From the NCBI GenBank assembly GCA_031273365.1, contig JAISSA010000239.1, forward strand, positions 1 through 9,557: a DNA stretch of 9,557 nucleotides. The letters are read 5' to 3'. Positions 1 through 5,486 of the stretch are shown piece by piece. The position numbers and the translations under genes were made by a program. Below the pieces are notes generated by a model. That model saw only the letters and a list, made by a program, of their open reading frames with translations. It was not told the DNA's origin and made no database searches. The stretch comes from Synergistaceae bacterium (lineage in GTDB: Bacteria; Synergistota; Synergistia; Synergistales; Aminobacteriaceae). Within the stretch, counting starts at the first letter, position 1. Each line of letters begins with the position of its first letter.

Positions 1-22
1 GTGGCGCGTCCCGGCGGCATAC

Positions 23-31
23 TGGTATAAT
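23..31 (+). promoter_or_regulatory. Extended -10 promoter of the encapsulin operon
   Basis: TGGTATAAT at 23-31 is a perfect extended -10 element (TG, one base, then consensus TATAAT). No good -35 box is visible in the few bases upstream, as is common for extended -10 promoters. Transcription would start near 38, leaving a short leader of about 27 nt before the ferritin-like gene. It is the only promoter I can see for the two-gene encapsulin operon. Confidence 0.6.
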
Positions 32-50
32 TCTCACATAATTGAAGTTA

Positions 51-57
51 AGGAGGG
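51..57 (+). promoter_or_regulatory. Ribosome binding site fixing a TTG start
   Basis: AGGAGGG at 51-57 lies 7 nt before the TTG codon at 65-67. There is no in-frame ATG until codon 61 of the gene, well inside the ferritin-like fold. This Shine-Dalgarno sequence therefore decides the TTG start. Confidence 0.75.
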
Positions 58-64
58 ATCTTTT

Positions 65-400
65 TTGCAGTACATCGAAGAAAAGCTGGACCCGAAAACC
101 GCCGACTGCGCGAGGGCGCTCAAAAGCCTTCAGGAAGAACTGGAAGCGACAAGCTATTACCATCAGCGTTTCGCCACGACGACGGAGCCCGAGCTGAAGG
201 ACATCGTCGGCCACAACAGAGACGAGGAGATCGAGCACTGCTGTATGCTTATCGAATGGCTGCGGCGCAACATGCCGAAGTGGGACGAGAACCTGAGGAC
301 TTACCTCTTCACCTCCGCGCCCCTGACGGAGGTCGAAAGCGCAGGGGCGGAGGGCGCAGGAGCGGACGGAGATCTCTCGGTTCGCTCGACAAACCGGTAA
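65..400 (+). CDS. Encapsulated ferritin-like protein (EncFtn), cargo of the encapsulin
   Basis: This 111-residue protein belongs to the encapsulated ferritin family. These are short two-helix proteins that dimerise to build a four-helix ferroxidase site, oxidising Fe(II) for storage inside an encapsulin shell. Helix 1 carries EELEA-x2-YY (residues 24-32) and helix 2 carries NRDEEIEH (51-58). E25, E55 and H58 match the E32, E62 and H65 iron ligands of the Rhodospirillum rubrum homologue. The tryptophan next to the second metal site there (W38) is Tyr31 here. After LRTYLFTSAPLTE comes a Gly/Ala-rich linker (residues 92-102) and the tail GDLSVRSTNR. This tail resembles the T. maritima cargo-loading peptide GGDLGIRKL and should dock inside the shell. 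The start is TTG, set by a strong ribosome binding site. The shell gene follows 44 nt downstream in the same operon. Confidence 0.93.
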   Translation: MQYIEEKLDPKTADCARALKSLQEELEATSYYHQRFATTTEPELKDIVGHNRDEEIEHCCMLIEWLRRNMPKWDENLRTYLFTSAPLTEVESAGAEGAGADGDLSVRSTNR

Positions 401-430
401 AGCGGTTTTAAAGCCTGTTGAATTTTATCG

Positions 431-436
431 AGGAGG
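431..436 (+). promoter_or_regulatory. Ribosome binding site of the encapsulin gene
   Basis: AGGAGG at 431-436 is 8 nt before ATG 445-447. It selects that ATG over the in-frame TTG at 418, which lies upstream of this site and would add nine residues (MNFIEEVFD) not expected in the family. Confidence 0.8.
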
Positions 437-444
437 TATTTGAT

Positions 445-1254
445 ATGAGCATTTTGAGACGTTCGACATCCGAGGTCTCCGCGGAGGCGTGGGAAGAGCT
501 GGACAGGCAGGCGAAGCTGGTCTTTCAGACGACGCTGTCCGCCCGGAAGGTGGTGGACTTCGTGGGCCCCAGGGGCTGGGCTTATGCGGCGCATCCGCTG
601 GGCAGGCTGCAGGCGAATACGGATACGCTCCGGCCCGATGGCGTAAAATACGGCATTCACAGCGTATTGCCGCTGGTGGAATTGCGCCGGTCGTTTGTGC
701 TCGACATGTGGGAGCTGGACAACATCGAACGGGGATGCAGGAATCCCGACCTGAGGCCTCTCGAAGAGGCCGCCCGCAGCGTGGCGGCGTTCGAGGAGAA
801 CGCCATTTACAATGGCTTCGAGCCGGCCGGCATCGTCGGGCTGAGCGGCGCAGGCGCAACGTCCGCCGTCGATCTGCGGCACGACGCCGAGGCGGGTTTC
901 CTGAAAAGCCTGACGACCGCGCTCACCAGGCTCCGCGACGCGTCCGTCCAGGGGCCTTACGCCCTGGTGGCCTGCCCTTCTCTGTGGGATAAAATTTATA
1001 CGGGCGGCGAGTGCTGCCCGCTGTCGCAGAAGGTGAAGAACATCACGGGCGGCGATATCGTCCGCTCCACCATCGAGGGGAAGTCGTTCCTGCTTTCCCG
1101 GCGGGGCGGAGATTTCGAGCTCGTCGCGGGTCAGGACCTGTCGCTGGGCTACGAAGAACGCCACGGGACCGCGGTGACGTTTTTCTTTGCCGAGAGCTTC
1201 ACCTTCAACGTCGTGAATCCCGAGGCTGTCGTGCCCCTGATCGGCGGGGCGTAA
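445..1254 (+). CDS. Encapsulin shell protein (family 1, linocin/CFP29 type)
   Basis: This is a 269-residue HK97-fold shell protein, close to the 264-residue T. maritima encapsulin, and it should self-assemble into an icosahedral protein compartment in the cytoplasm. Recognisable blocks are GPRGWAYAAHPLG (41-53), LPLVELRRSF (75-84), DMWELDNIERG (87-97), RRGGDFELVAGQDLSLGYE (219-237) and ESFTFNVVNPEAV (250-262). R81 and W89 align with T. maritima R79 and W87, which hold a flavin on that shell, so this shell may also be flavinated. The segment TGGECCPLSQKV (186-197) aligns with the five-fold pore loop; Cys190-Cys191 replace His187-Tyr188. The cargo gene sits immediately upstream with no sign of an internal promoter, and the downstream neighbour is convergent, so the system is a minimal shell-plus-cargo pair. 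The gene is intact. The protein was once described as a bacteriocin or protease in related species, but the cargo gene favours iron storage. Confidence 0.96.
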   Translation: MSILRRSTSEVSAEAWEELDRQAKLVFQTTLSARKVVDFVGPRGWAYAAHPLGRLQANTDTLRPDGVKYGIHSVLPLVELRRSFVLDMWELDNIERGCRNPDLRPLEEAARSVAAFEENAIYNGFEPAGIVGLSGAGATSAVDLRHDAEAGFLKSLTTALTRLRDASVQGPYALVACPSLWDKIYTGGECCPLSQKVKNITGGDIVRSTIEGKSFLLSRRGGDFELVAGQDLSLGYEERHGTAVTFFFAESFTFNVVNPEAVVPLIGGA

Positions 1255-1271
1255 CGGCCCGAATCATATTC

Positions 1272-1326
1272 ACCGCGCAATTCAAAGCTTAATCCAACAC
1301 CCTTTAACCGCGCAATCACCCTTTAA
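1272..1326 (+). repeat. Two interleaved 10-bp direct repeats after the encapsulin gene
   Basis: ACCGCGCAAT occurs at 1272-1281 and 1307-1316, and CACCCTTTAA at 1298-1307 and 1317-1326. Both pairs are exact. They lie in the non-coding gap between the convergent encapsulin and dut genes. Function is unknown; a small local duplication is the simplest explanation. Confidence 0.55.
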
Positions 1327-1332
1327 AAGTCA

Positions 1333-1368
1333 GGGGGCGGAGCTCGTCGATCACCGGGCTCCGCCCCC
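1333..1368 (-). terminator. GC-rich hairpin between convergent genes, likely terminator of pnp-dut
   Basis: GGGGGCGGAGC (1333-1343) and GCTCCGCCCCC (1358-1368) form a perfect 11-bp stem with a 14-nt loop. Reading the minus strand, the stem begins about 20 nt after the dut stop and is followed by TGACTTTT, a short T run. It is therefore best read as the dut terminator. On the plus strand no T run follows, so any effect on the encapsulin transcript would be weaker or would be 3'-end protection. Confidence 0.6.
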
Positions 1369-1388
1369 ATTGGCCTGAACGGTCACGT

Positions 1389-1844
1389 TCATTCTTTGCC
1401 CGTACTGCCGAATCCCCCTTCGCCGCGTTCCGTTTCATCCAGCGAGTCGACCTCGTCCCATGCGACCCGGGTGACCGGCGCGACGACCATCTGGGCGATC
1501 CGATCTCCGGGCTCCAGAGTGACGGGCACCTGCCCCAGGTTCATCACGATGATCCGAATCTCGCCGCGATAGTCGGCGTCGATCGTGCCCGGGCTGTTGG
1601 GCAGGATGATCCCCTGCTTCAGCGCCAGACCGCTGCGCGGCCGTATCTGGGCCTCGTAACCGACGGGCAGGGCTATCCGAATCCCCGTGGAAACGAGGGC
1701 CCGCTCGCCGGGCAGCAGGAAACGCCTTTCCGCCGCGCGGAGGTCCATTCCTGCCGACGCCGGCGTCGCGTACGCGGGAAGGGGAAATTTCTCCGCCCGT
1801 TCGTCGCGCAAAATCGCGACCTTCACTCCACTCATAACGTCCAC
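1389..1844 (-). CDS. dut: Deoxyuridine 5'-triphosphate nucleotidohydrolase (dUTPase)
   Basis: It hydrolyses dUTP to dUMP and pyrophosphate, which keeps uracil out of DNA and supplies dUMP for thymidylate synthesis. All five motifs of the homotrimeric dUTPase family are present in order: AGMDLRA (31-37), RPRSGLA (68-74), GTIDADYRGEI (85-95, with the catalytic Asp), DRIAQMV (113-119) and the C-terminal glycine-rich arm RGEGGFGSTG (140-149), which closes over the substrate. The length, 151 residues, is normal. The start shown is GTG at 1844, with AAAGG five nt upstream. An ATG three codons in (1833-1835), preceded by GGGGTGG, is an equally reasonable start. The gene begins 39 nt after the pnp stop on the same strand and is probably co-transcribed with it. 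Confidence 0.96.
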   Translation of the reverse strand: MDVMSGVKVAILRDERAEKFPLPAYATPASAGMDLRAAERRFLLPGERALVSTGIRIALPVGYEAQIRPRSGLALKQGIILPNSPGTIDADYRGEIRIIVMNLGQVPVTLEPGDRIAQMVVAPVTRVAWDEVDSLDETERGEGGFGSTGKE

Positions 1845-1883
1845 CCCGACCTTTGTCCCGTAATGCCGAAGCTTTACTCTGTC

Positions 1884-4172
1884 CTAATCTCTTCGAGGGG
1901 GTCTTCCCCCGCTGCTGTGGCGATGATCGCGGCTACGGTCCGACGGCCGGTGATCCCCGCCGCGGTCGTAACGCTCGCGGTCTCCTCGCGGCGCGGCGGG
2001 TCCCGCGGTCTCCGCAACGCTTTCGATCAGGTTTTCCCGTTCCCGTTCATTCGGCAGGGCATCGGCAAAACCCGCCTCCCGGATCTTTTCCTCGTCGGAC
2101 ACGATGCGCCGCCGCGTCAGGTTGACGCGCCCCATGTCGTCGATCTCTTTGACCATGACCAATACCCTGTCGCCGGGTTTGAAGACGTCCTCGACCTTCG
2201 GGATCCGGTGCGTGCTCACCTCGCTGAGATGCAGCAGGCCTTCCCGGCCCGGAAGACACTCGACGAACGCGCCGAAGGACATCAGTCGCGTGACGGCGCC
2301 CAGGTAAATCTCGCCGGCCTCCAGGGTCTTCGTAAGACCGCGAATGATCGCAAGCGCCTCGTTGACCTGCTCCTGCGTGGGACCGGCGACGCTGACCTCC
2401 CCCGAGTCCTCCACGTTGATCCTGACCCCCGTCTTCTGCGTGATGCTGCGAATCATCTTGCCGCCGGGGCCGATGACGTCGCGGATCTTTTCGGGATCGA
2501 TCGTCGTCTTATGGATGCGCGGCGCGTTGGGAGAAAGGCTGCCCGGCACGGAGACCCGCTCCTCCATTTTGTCGAGAATTTGAAAACGGGCGGTGCGCGC
2601 CTGGTTCAGGGCGTACTGCAGCACCTCGCGGGTGATGCCTCCGGCCTTGTTGTCCATCTGCAGGGCCGTCACGCCGCTGCGCGTCCCGGCGACCTTGAAA
2701 TCCATGTCCCCGTAATGGTCTTCGAGCCCCTGAATGTCGGTGAGCACCTGAATTTTTTCGCCCTCTTTGATGAGGCCCATGGCGACGCCCGCCACGTGTC
2801 TGCGAAGGGGCACTCCCGCGTCCATCATCGAAAGGCTGCCGCCGCAGATGCTGGCCTGGGAGCTGGAACCGTTCGACTCCAGAATGTCCGACACGACGCG
2901 AATGACGTAGGGAAACTCGTTTTCGTCGGGGATCACGTAACGGAGAGCGCGCTCGGCCAGCGCGCCGTGCCCGATTTCCCTGCGGCCGGGGCCGCGCATC
3001 GGGCGCACCTCCCCCACCGAGTAGGGCGGGAAGTTGTAGTGCAGAATGAAACGCTTGGCGGGCTCGTCCAGCTTGATGCCGTCCAGCACCTGATCGTCCT
3101 CGCCGACCATGCCCAGCGTGGTGACCGCCAGAGCCTGCGTCTCGCCGCGCGTGAAAAGCGCCGATCCGTGGACCCGGGGCAGGACGCCCAGCTCGCAGGT
3201 GATCTCGCGAAGCTGGTCCATCGACCGTCCATCGACGCGCACGCCCTCGTTCACGATGATGGAGCGCATGATTTTTTTGACCCGTTCGTCGATAAACGCG
3301 GAAATATAGTCCTCCATTCCGGGATGGGACTCCGCAAAATATTCCCGCGCGCGTTTTTTGATCTCGCCGATTTTGTCGGCGCGGGGCTTCTTTTCGTGAA
3401 TGCGCACCCCCGCGTCGATGTCCGCGTCGAGGTTCGCCATGATCCACCCGTCGATCTCGGGATAATCCGCGGAATGCGCGATTTCGACCTCCGGCTTCCC
3501 CACCTCGTCCTTCATCTGACGGAAAAGGGCGATGAGCTTTCGAATCTCGTTCTGCGCCAGCTCGATGGCGTCGACAAGCACCTCCTCGGAGACCTCCCGG
3601 GAGCCGGACTCCACCATTGTGACGCCGCCATCATGGCCGGCGACGAGAAGATCCAGAGCGGACCCCGCCATCTCCTCCTCCCTGGGGTTGACGACGAGAC
3701 GATCGCCGATCAGGCCGATACGCACGGCCCCCACCGGACCTCCCCAGGGAATGCCGGAAATCGCGAGGGCGGCGGAGGCCCCGTTAATGGCCAGAACGCT
3801 GGGAGGATTGATTTGATCGACGGACATGACCGTGGCGACGACGTGGACCTCGTTGCGCATACGGTCGTCGAAGAGGGAGCGAATCGATCGATCCGTCACG
3901 CGGGCGCTCAGGATAGCCGACTCGGTGGGGCGTCCCTCGCGCTTGATAAATCCTCCGGGGATTTTCCCCGCCGAGTAATAACGCTCCTCAAAATCCACGA
4001 GAAGCGGGAAAAAATCGATGCCTGTCCGCGCCGAGCCCGTTACGCAGGCCGTGGTCAAAATAACCGTATCTCCGTGCGACGCGAGAACAGCCCCGTTCGC
4101 CTGTTTCGCCAGTTTCCCCGTACGAAACGTCAGAGGCCTGTCGCCGATCGACACGGAAAATTCTTTTTCCAT
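1884..4172 (-). CDS. pnp: Polyribonucleotide nucleotidyltransferase (PNPase)
   Basis: This phosphorolytic 3'-5' exoribonuclease degrades mRNA to nucleoside diphosphates and can act in reverse to add tails; it works as a ring-shaped trimer. The order is a first RNase PH-like domain (about 1-215, with FIKREGRPTE at 75-84), a helical linker, the catalytic second RNase PH-like domain (about 310-540), a KH domain (about 553-612, GPGG at 568-571) and an S1 domain (about 620-690). Active-site features are intact: GSSSQASICGGS (435-446) for phosphate, and D485, D491 and K493 in EDHYGDMDFK. At 762 residues it is about 50 longer than usual because of a tail after residue 720 rich in Arg, Asp and Gly. 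The ATG at 4172 has AGGGGG eight nt upstream. dut follows downstream; rpsO, often found upstream of pnp, is not in the window. Confidence 0.97.
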   Translation of the reverse strand: MEKEFSVSIGDRPLTFRTGKLAKQANGAVLASHGDTVILTTACVTGSARTGIDFFPLLVDFEERYYSAGKIPGGFIKREGRPTESAILSARVTDRSIRSLFDDRMRNEVHVVATVMSVDQINPPSVLAINGASAALAISGIPWGGPVGAVRIGLIGDRLVVNPREEEMAGSALDLLVAGHDGGVTMVESGSREVSEEVLVDAIELAQNEIRKLIALFRQMKDEVGKPEVEIAHSADYPEIDGWIMANLDADIDAGVRIHEKKPRADKIGEIKKRAREYFAESHPGMEDYISAFIDERVKKIMRSIIVNEGVRVDGRSMDQLREITCELGVLPRVHGSALFTRGETQALAVTTLGMVGEDDQVLDGIKLDEPAKRFILHYNFPPYSVGEVRPMRGPGRREIGHGALAERALRYVIPDENEFPYVIRVVSDILESNGSSSQASICGGSLSMMDAGVPLRRHVAGVAMGLIKEGEKIQVLTDIQGLEDHYGDMDFKVAGTRSGVTALQMDNKAGGITREVLQYALNQARTARFQILDKMEERVSVPGSLSPNAPRIHKTTIDPEKIRDVIGPGGKMIRSITQKTGVRINVEDSGEVSVAGPTQEQVNEALAIIRGLTKTLEAGEIYLGAVTRLMSFGAFVECLPGREGLLHLSEVSTHRIPKVEDVFKPGDRVLVMVKEIDDMGRVNLTRRRIVSDEEKIREAGFADALPNERERENLIESVAETAGPAAPRGDRERYDRGGDHRPSDRSRDHRHSSGGRPPRRD

Positions 4173-4203
4173 GCACTCTTCCCCCTCAGAATCTCTTTCT
4201 CAT

Positions 4204-4231
4204 TTTATAAACGAAAATCAGAATAACACAA
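4204..4231 (-). promoter_or_regulatory. Candidate pnp promoter
   Basis: On the minus strand TTGTGT (4231-4226) and TATAAA (4209-4204) are 16 nt apart. They would give a leader of about 25 nt ahead of the pnp ribosome binding site. The -10 is good (5 of 6) and the -35 weak, so this is only a candidate. Confidence 0.4.
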
Positions 4232-4280
4232 CATGACTCTTACTCCAAGAGATATAAGGTGTGAGATGATATAAGGCATA

Positions 4281-4383
4281 CAATGTCCACAACTTAAGGA
4301 AAAAAATTACCGGGGTCAGGGGACAAGTCCCCTGCGGGGTGCGGGGTGGACCCCCGCGGTTTCGCCTTAAGTTGTTGACATTG
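4281..4383. mobile_element. 103-bp MITE-like or REP-like palindromic element
   Basis: CAATGTCCACAACTTAAGG (4281-4299) and CCTTAAGTTGTTGACATTG (4365-4383) are 19-bp terminal inverted repeats with one mismatch. The interior has further pairing: AGGGGAC-AA-GTCCCCT (4318-4333), GGGGTC (4312-4317) with GACCCC (4349-4354), and GCGGGG (4341-4346) with CCCCGC (4352-4357), the last two being alternatives. The flanks are ATAAGGCATA (4271-4280) and ATAAGGTATA (4384-4393), matching at 9 of 10 positions, as expected for an old target-site duplication. The element is too small to encode a transposase. It could instead be a non-mobile intergenic palindrome; finding copies elsewhere in the genome would decide. 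Confidence 0.6.
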
Positions 4384-4404
4384 ATAAGGTATAAGGGATG
4401 TAAT
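4375..4404 (+). promoter_or_regulatory. Promoter of the 4486-9195 operon, with its -35 box in the element end
   Basis: TTGACA (4375-4380, perfect) and TGTAAT (4399-4404, 5 of 6) are 18 nt apart. The -35 box lies wholly inside the right terminal inverted repeat of the palindromic element, while the -10 lies in flanking DNA. Transcription would start near 4411 and give a leader of about 75 nt before the GTG at 4486. Confidence 0.65.
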
Positions 4405-4471
4405 AAATCGACAAATGGTGTATCATCACTTTTTACGATGTCCTCAAAGAAATTCGACGCAGGGACGTGGG

Positions 4472-4479
4472 AAAGGAGG
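4472..4479 (+). promoter_or_regulatory. Ribosome binding site fixing a GTG start
   Basis: AAAGGAGG at 4472-4479 is 6 nt before GTG 4486-4488. An in-frame ATG at 4438 has no such site before it, and the reading frame extends back into the palindromic element, so upstream starts are unlikely. Confidence 0.75.
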
Positions 4480-4485
4480 CTGCCT

Positions 4486-4881
4486 GTGGCTCTTGTGATA
4501 TGCACGATGTGCCGACGGGCTTTTTTCAACGACTCGCGGGGAGGGAAGATTTGTCCCGACTGCGCGACGAAGCTGCAGGAGCTTTATCCCGTCGTGCGAA
4601 ATTTTCTGCGGGACCACGAAAAAGAATCGTACACGATATACGACGTCAGCCGCATTCTGGGGATTCCGCCCCGGCACGTCGAGGCTCTCGTTTCCTTCGG
4701 GATGATCAACACCTCCGATGCCGAAAGAACTCGACCGGAGAGGGAGCGGAGAACGCCGAAAATAGCGCCGCTCGACCCCGAAGCGGCCAAAGACATCCTG
4801 AAGGGAGAGAAAAGCTCCATGCACACGTACACGAAAAAGATCAGGGACGGGGAATCCCCCGGCAATAAAAAGAAACGATGA
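4486..4881 (+). CDS. Zinc-ribbon/HTH protein resembling flagellar-operon protein YvyF (TIGR03826)
   Basis: The 131-residue product opens with a zinc ribbon, CTMC (6-9) and CPDC (23-26). A helical stretch follows (LYPVVRNFLRDHEKESYTIYDVSRILGIPPRHVEAL) whose second half looks like a MerR-type or winged helix-turn-helix, then a charged region ending in GNKKKR. The same order (two CxxC pairs, 'EFLR'-like helix, small HTH) is what I remember for YvyF, a poorly understood protein encoded beside flgM in Bacillus-type flagellar operons. No flagellar gene is visible here. The GTG start is set by a strong ribosome binding site and fits the family N-terminus. It is the first gene of a four-gene operon, and its stop overlaps the next start (ATGA). 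It is probably a cytoplasmic regulator or adaptor; DNA binding is inferred only. Confidence 0.8.
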   Translation: MALVICTMCRRAFFNDSRGGKICPDCATKLQELYPVVRNFLRDHEKESYTIYDVSRILGIPPRHVEALVSFGMINTSDAERTRPERERRTPKIAPLDPEAAKDILKGEKSSMHTYTKKIRDGESPGNKKKR

Positions 4882-5465
4882 GACGCGGTTCGCCGGACGT
4901 TCAGACCCCACAGAGGCCGGGCGGGGTCCGCTCCCCCGGGTTTGAACGATTACGTGCTTCGGTTCTTTTTTCATTTTTAATGCCATCTTTAATGCCAATA
5001 CTGGTCCTCGTTTTTTCATTGGGTGTTTTGGCGTCGACTTCGGTGGCGGAAGCCGCCGACGTTCGCAGGGACGTGGAGAGGCTTTTTGAGCTGAACGCGA
5101 AACTGAAGCCGGGTATGCCTCTGGACGCCCTGAACAGTCTGCTGGGTCCCCCCGCGGGAGAGCATCAGGTGACCGGCGCGGAAGATCTGACGCGGTACTC
5201 GTGGCTGCACGGCGAAATGGGCGTTGAAATTTACTGCGTGCGGGGCGTCGCCTACAGGATCGACATCATGCTGCCCGTCGGGAACGAAAAAGACGTCCCG
5301 CGGGCGCTGGACGCTCTGACCCGGCAGGGACAGGCGAGGTACGGCGTCATGCCCTCCTTCGACCGCAGGACCGGCGAATATTACTGGACGGGCGGCGGCG
5401 TCCGCTTCGGTTTTTCGAAATACAACTCAAAGACGGTGCGAAGCACCTGCATCGCCTTGTCATAA
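4878..5465 (+). CDS. Small exported protein with a BamE/SmpA-like motif, function unknown
   Basis: The 195-residue protein starts with an unusually long basic N-region (about 28 residues, rich in Arg and Pro). A hydrophobic stretch (29-50) and a Sec cleavage site near VAEA-AD (cut after residue 59) follow; there is no lipobox Cys. The mature part begins with a helix and then LKPGMPLDALNSLLGPPAG. This is the 'GM-x-x-x-x-v-x-x-LLGpP' pattern of SmpA/OmlA/BamE-type folds, used by proteins that bind envelope partners. A mixed-strand region with YSWLHGE, GVEIYCV and YYWTGGGVRFGF follows. The ATG overlaps the upstream stop as ATGA and has only a weak Shine-Dalgarno sequence, so it is probably translated by coupling. 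The signal peptide holds an in-frame 12-nt tandem duplication giving FLMP-SLMP. I do not recognise a specific family; the fold hint is weak. Confidence 0.85.
   Translation: MRRGSPDVQTPQRPGGVRSPGFERLRASVLFSFLMPSLMPILVLVFSLGVLASTSVAEAADVRRDVERLFELNAKLKPGMPLDALNSLLGPPAGEHQVTGAEDLTRYSWLHGEMGVEIYCVRGVAYRIDIMLPVGNEKDVPRALDALTRQGQARYGVMPSFDRRTGEYYWTGGGVRFGFSKYNSKTVRSTCIALS
4974..4997 (+). repeat. 12-bp in-frame tandem duplication in a signal peptide
   Basis: TTTTTAATGCCA (4974-4985) is followed directly by TCTTTAATGCCA (4986-4997), 11 of 12 identical. It encodes FLMP-SLMP in the hydrophobic core of the exported protein at 4878. It is probably a replication-slippage product that lengthened the membrane-spanning core. 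Confidence 0.7.
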
Positions 5466-5486
5466 CCGTCGGGGAGGCTGCAGAAT

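Noticed and set aside
367..411. A -1 frame reading RRSLGSLDKPVKRF at the end of the ferritin-like gene, containing the GSL core of common encapsulin cargo tails, suggesting a frameshift
   Set aside because: The in-frame tail GDLSVRSTNR already fits the T. maritima cargo peptide GGDLGIRKL, and no slippery sequence is visible. The GSL match is short enough to be chance.
418..444. N-terminal extension of encapsulin from an upstream TTG
   Set aside because: The strong ribosome binding site at 431-436 lies inside this stretch and points to ATG 445, which gives the expected family N-terminus.
1863..4226. A 787-codon open frame on the plus strand opposite pnp
   Set aside because: pnp on the minus strand has intact domains and active-site residues along its whole length. 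The antisense product is rich in His, Asp and Arg, shows no known domain, and is what GC-rich codon use produces opposite a real gene.
4339..4485. Longer N-terminus for the YvyF-like protein, from 4339 or from ATG 4438
   Set aside because: The extension runs through the palindromic element and the promoter. No ribosome binding site precedes it, while AAAGGAGG sits exactly before GTG 4486.
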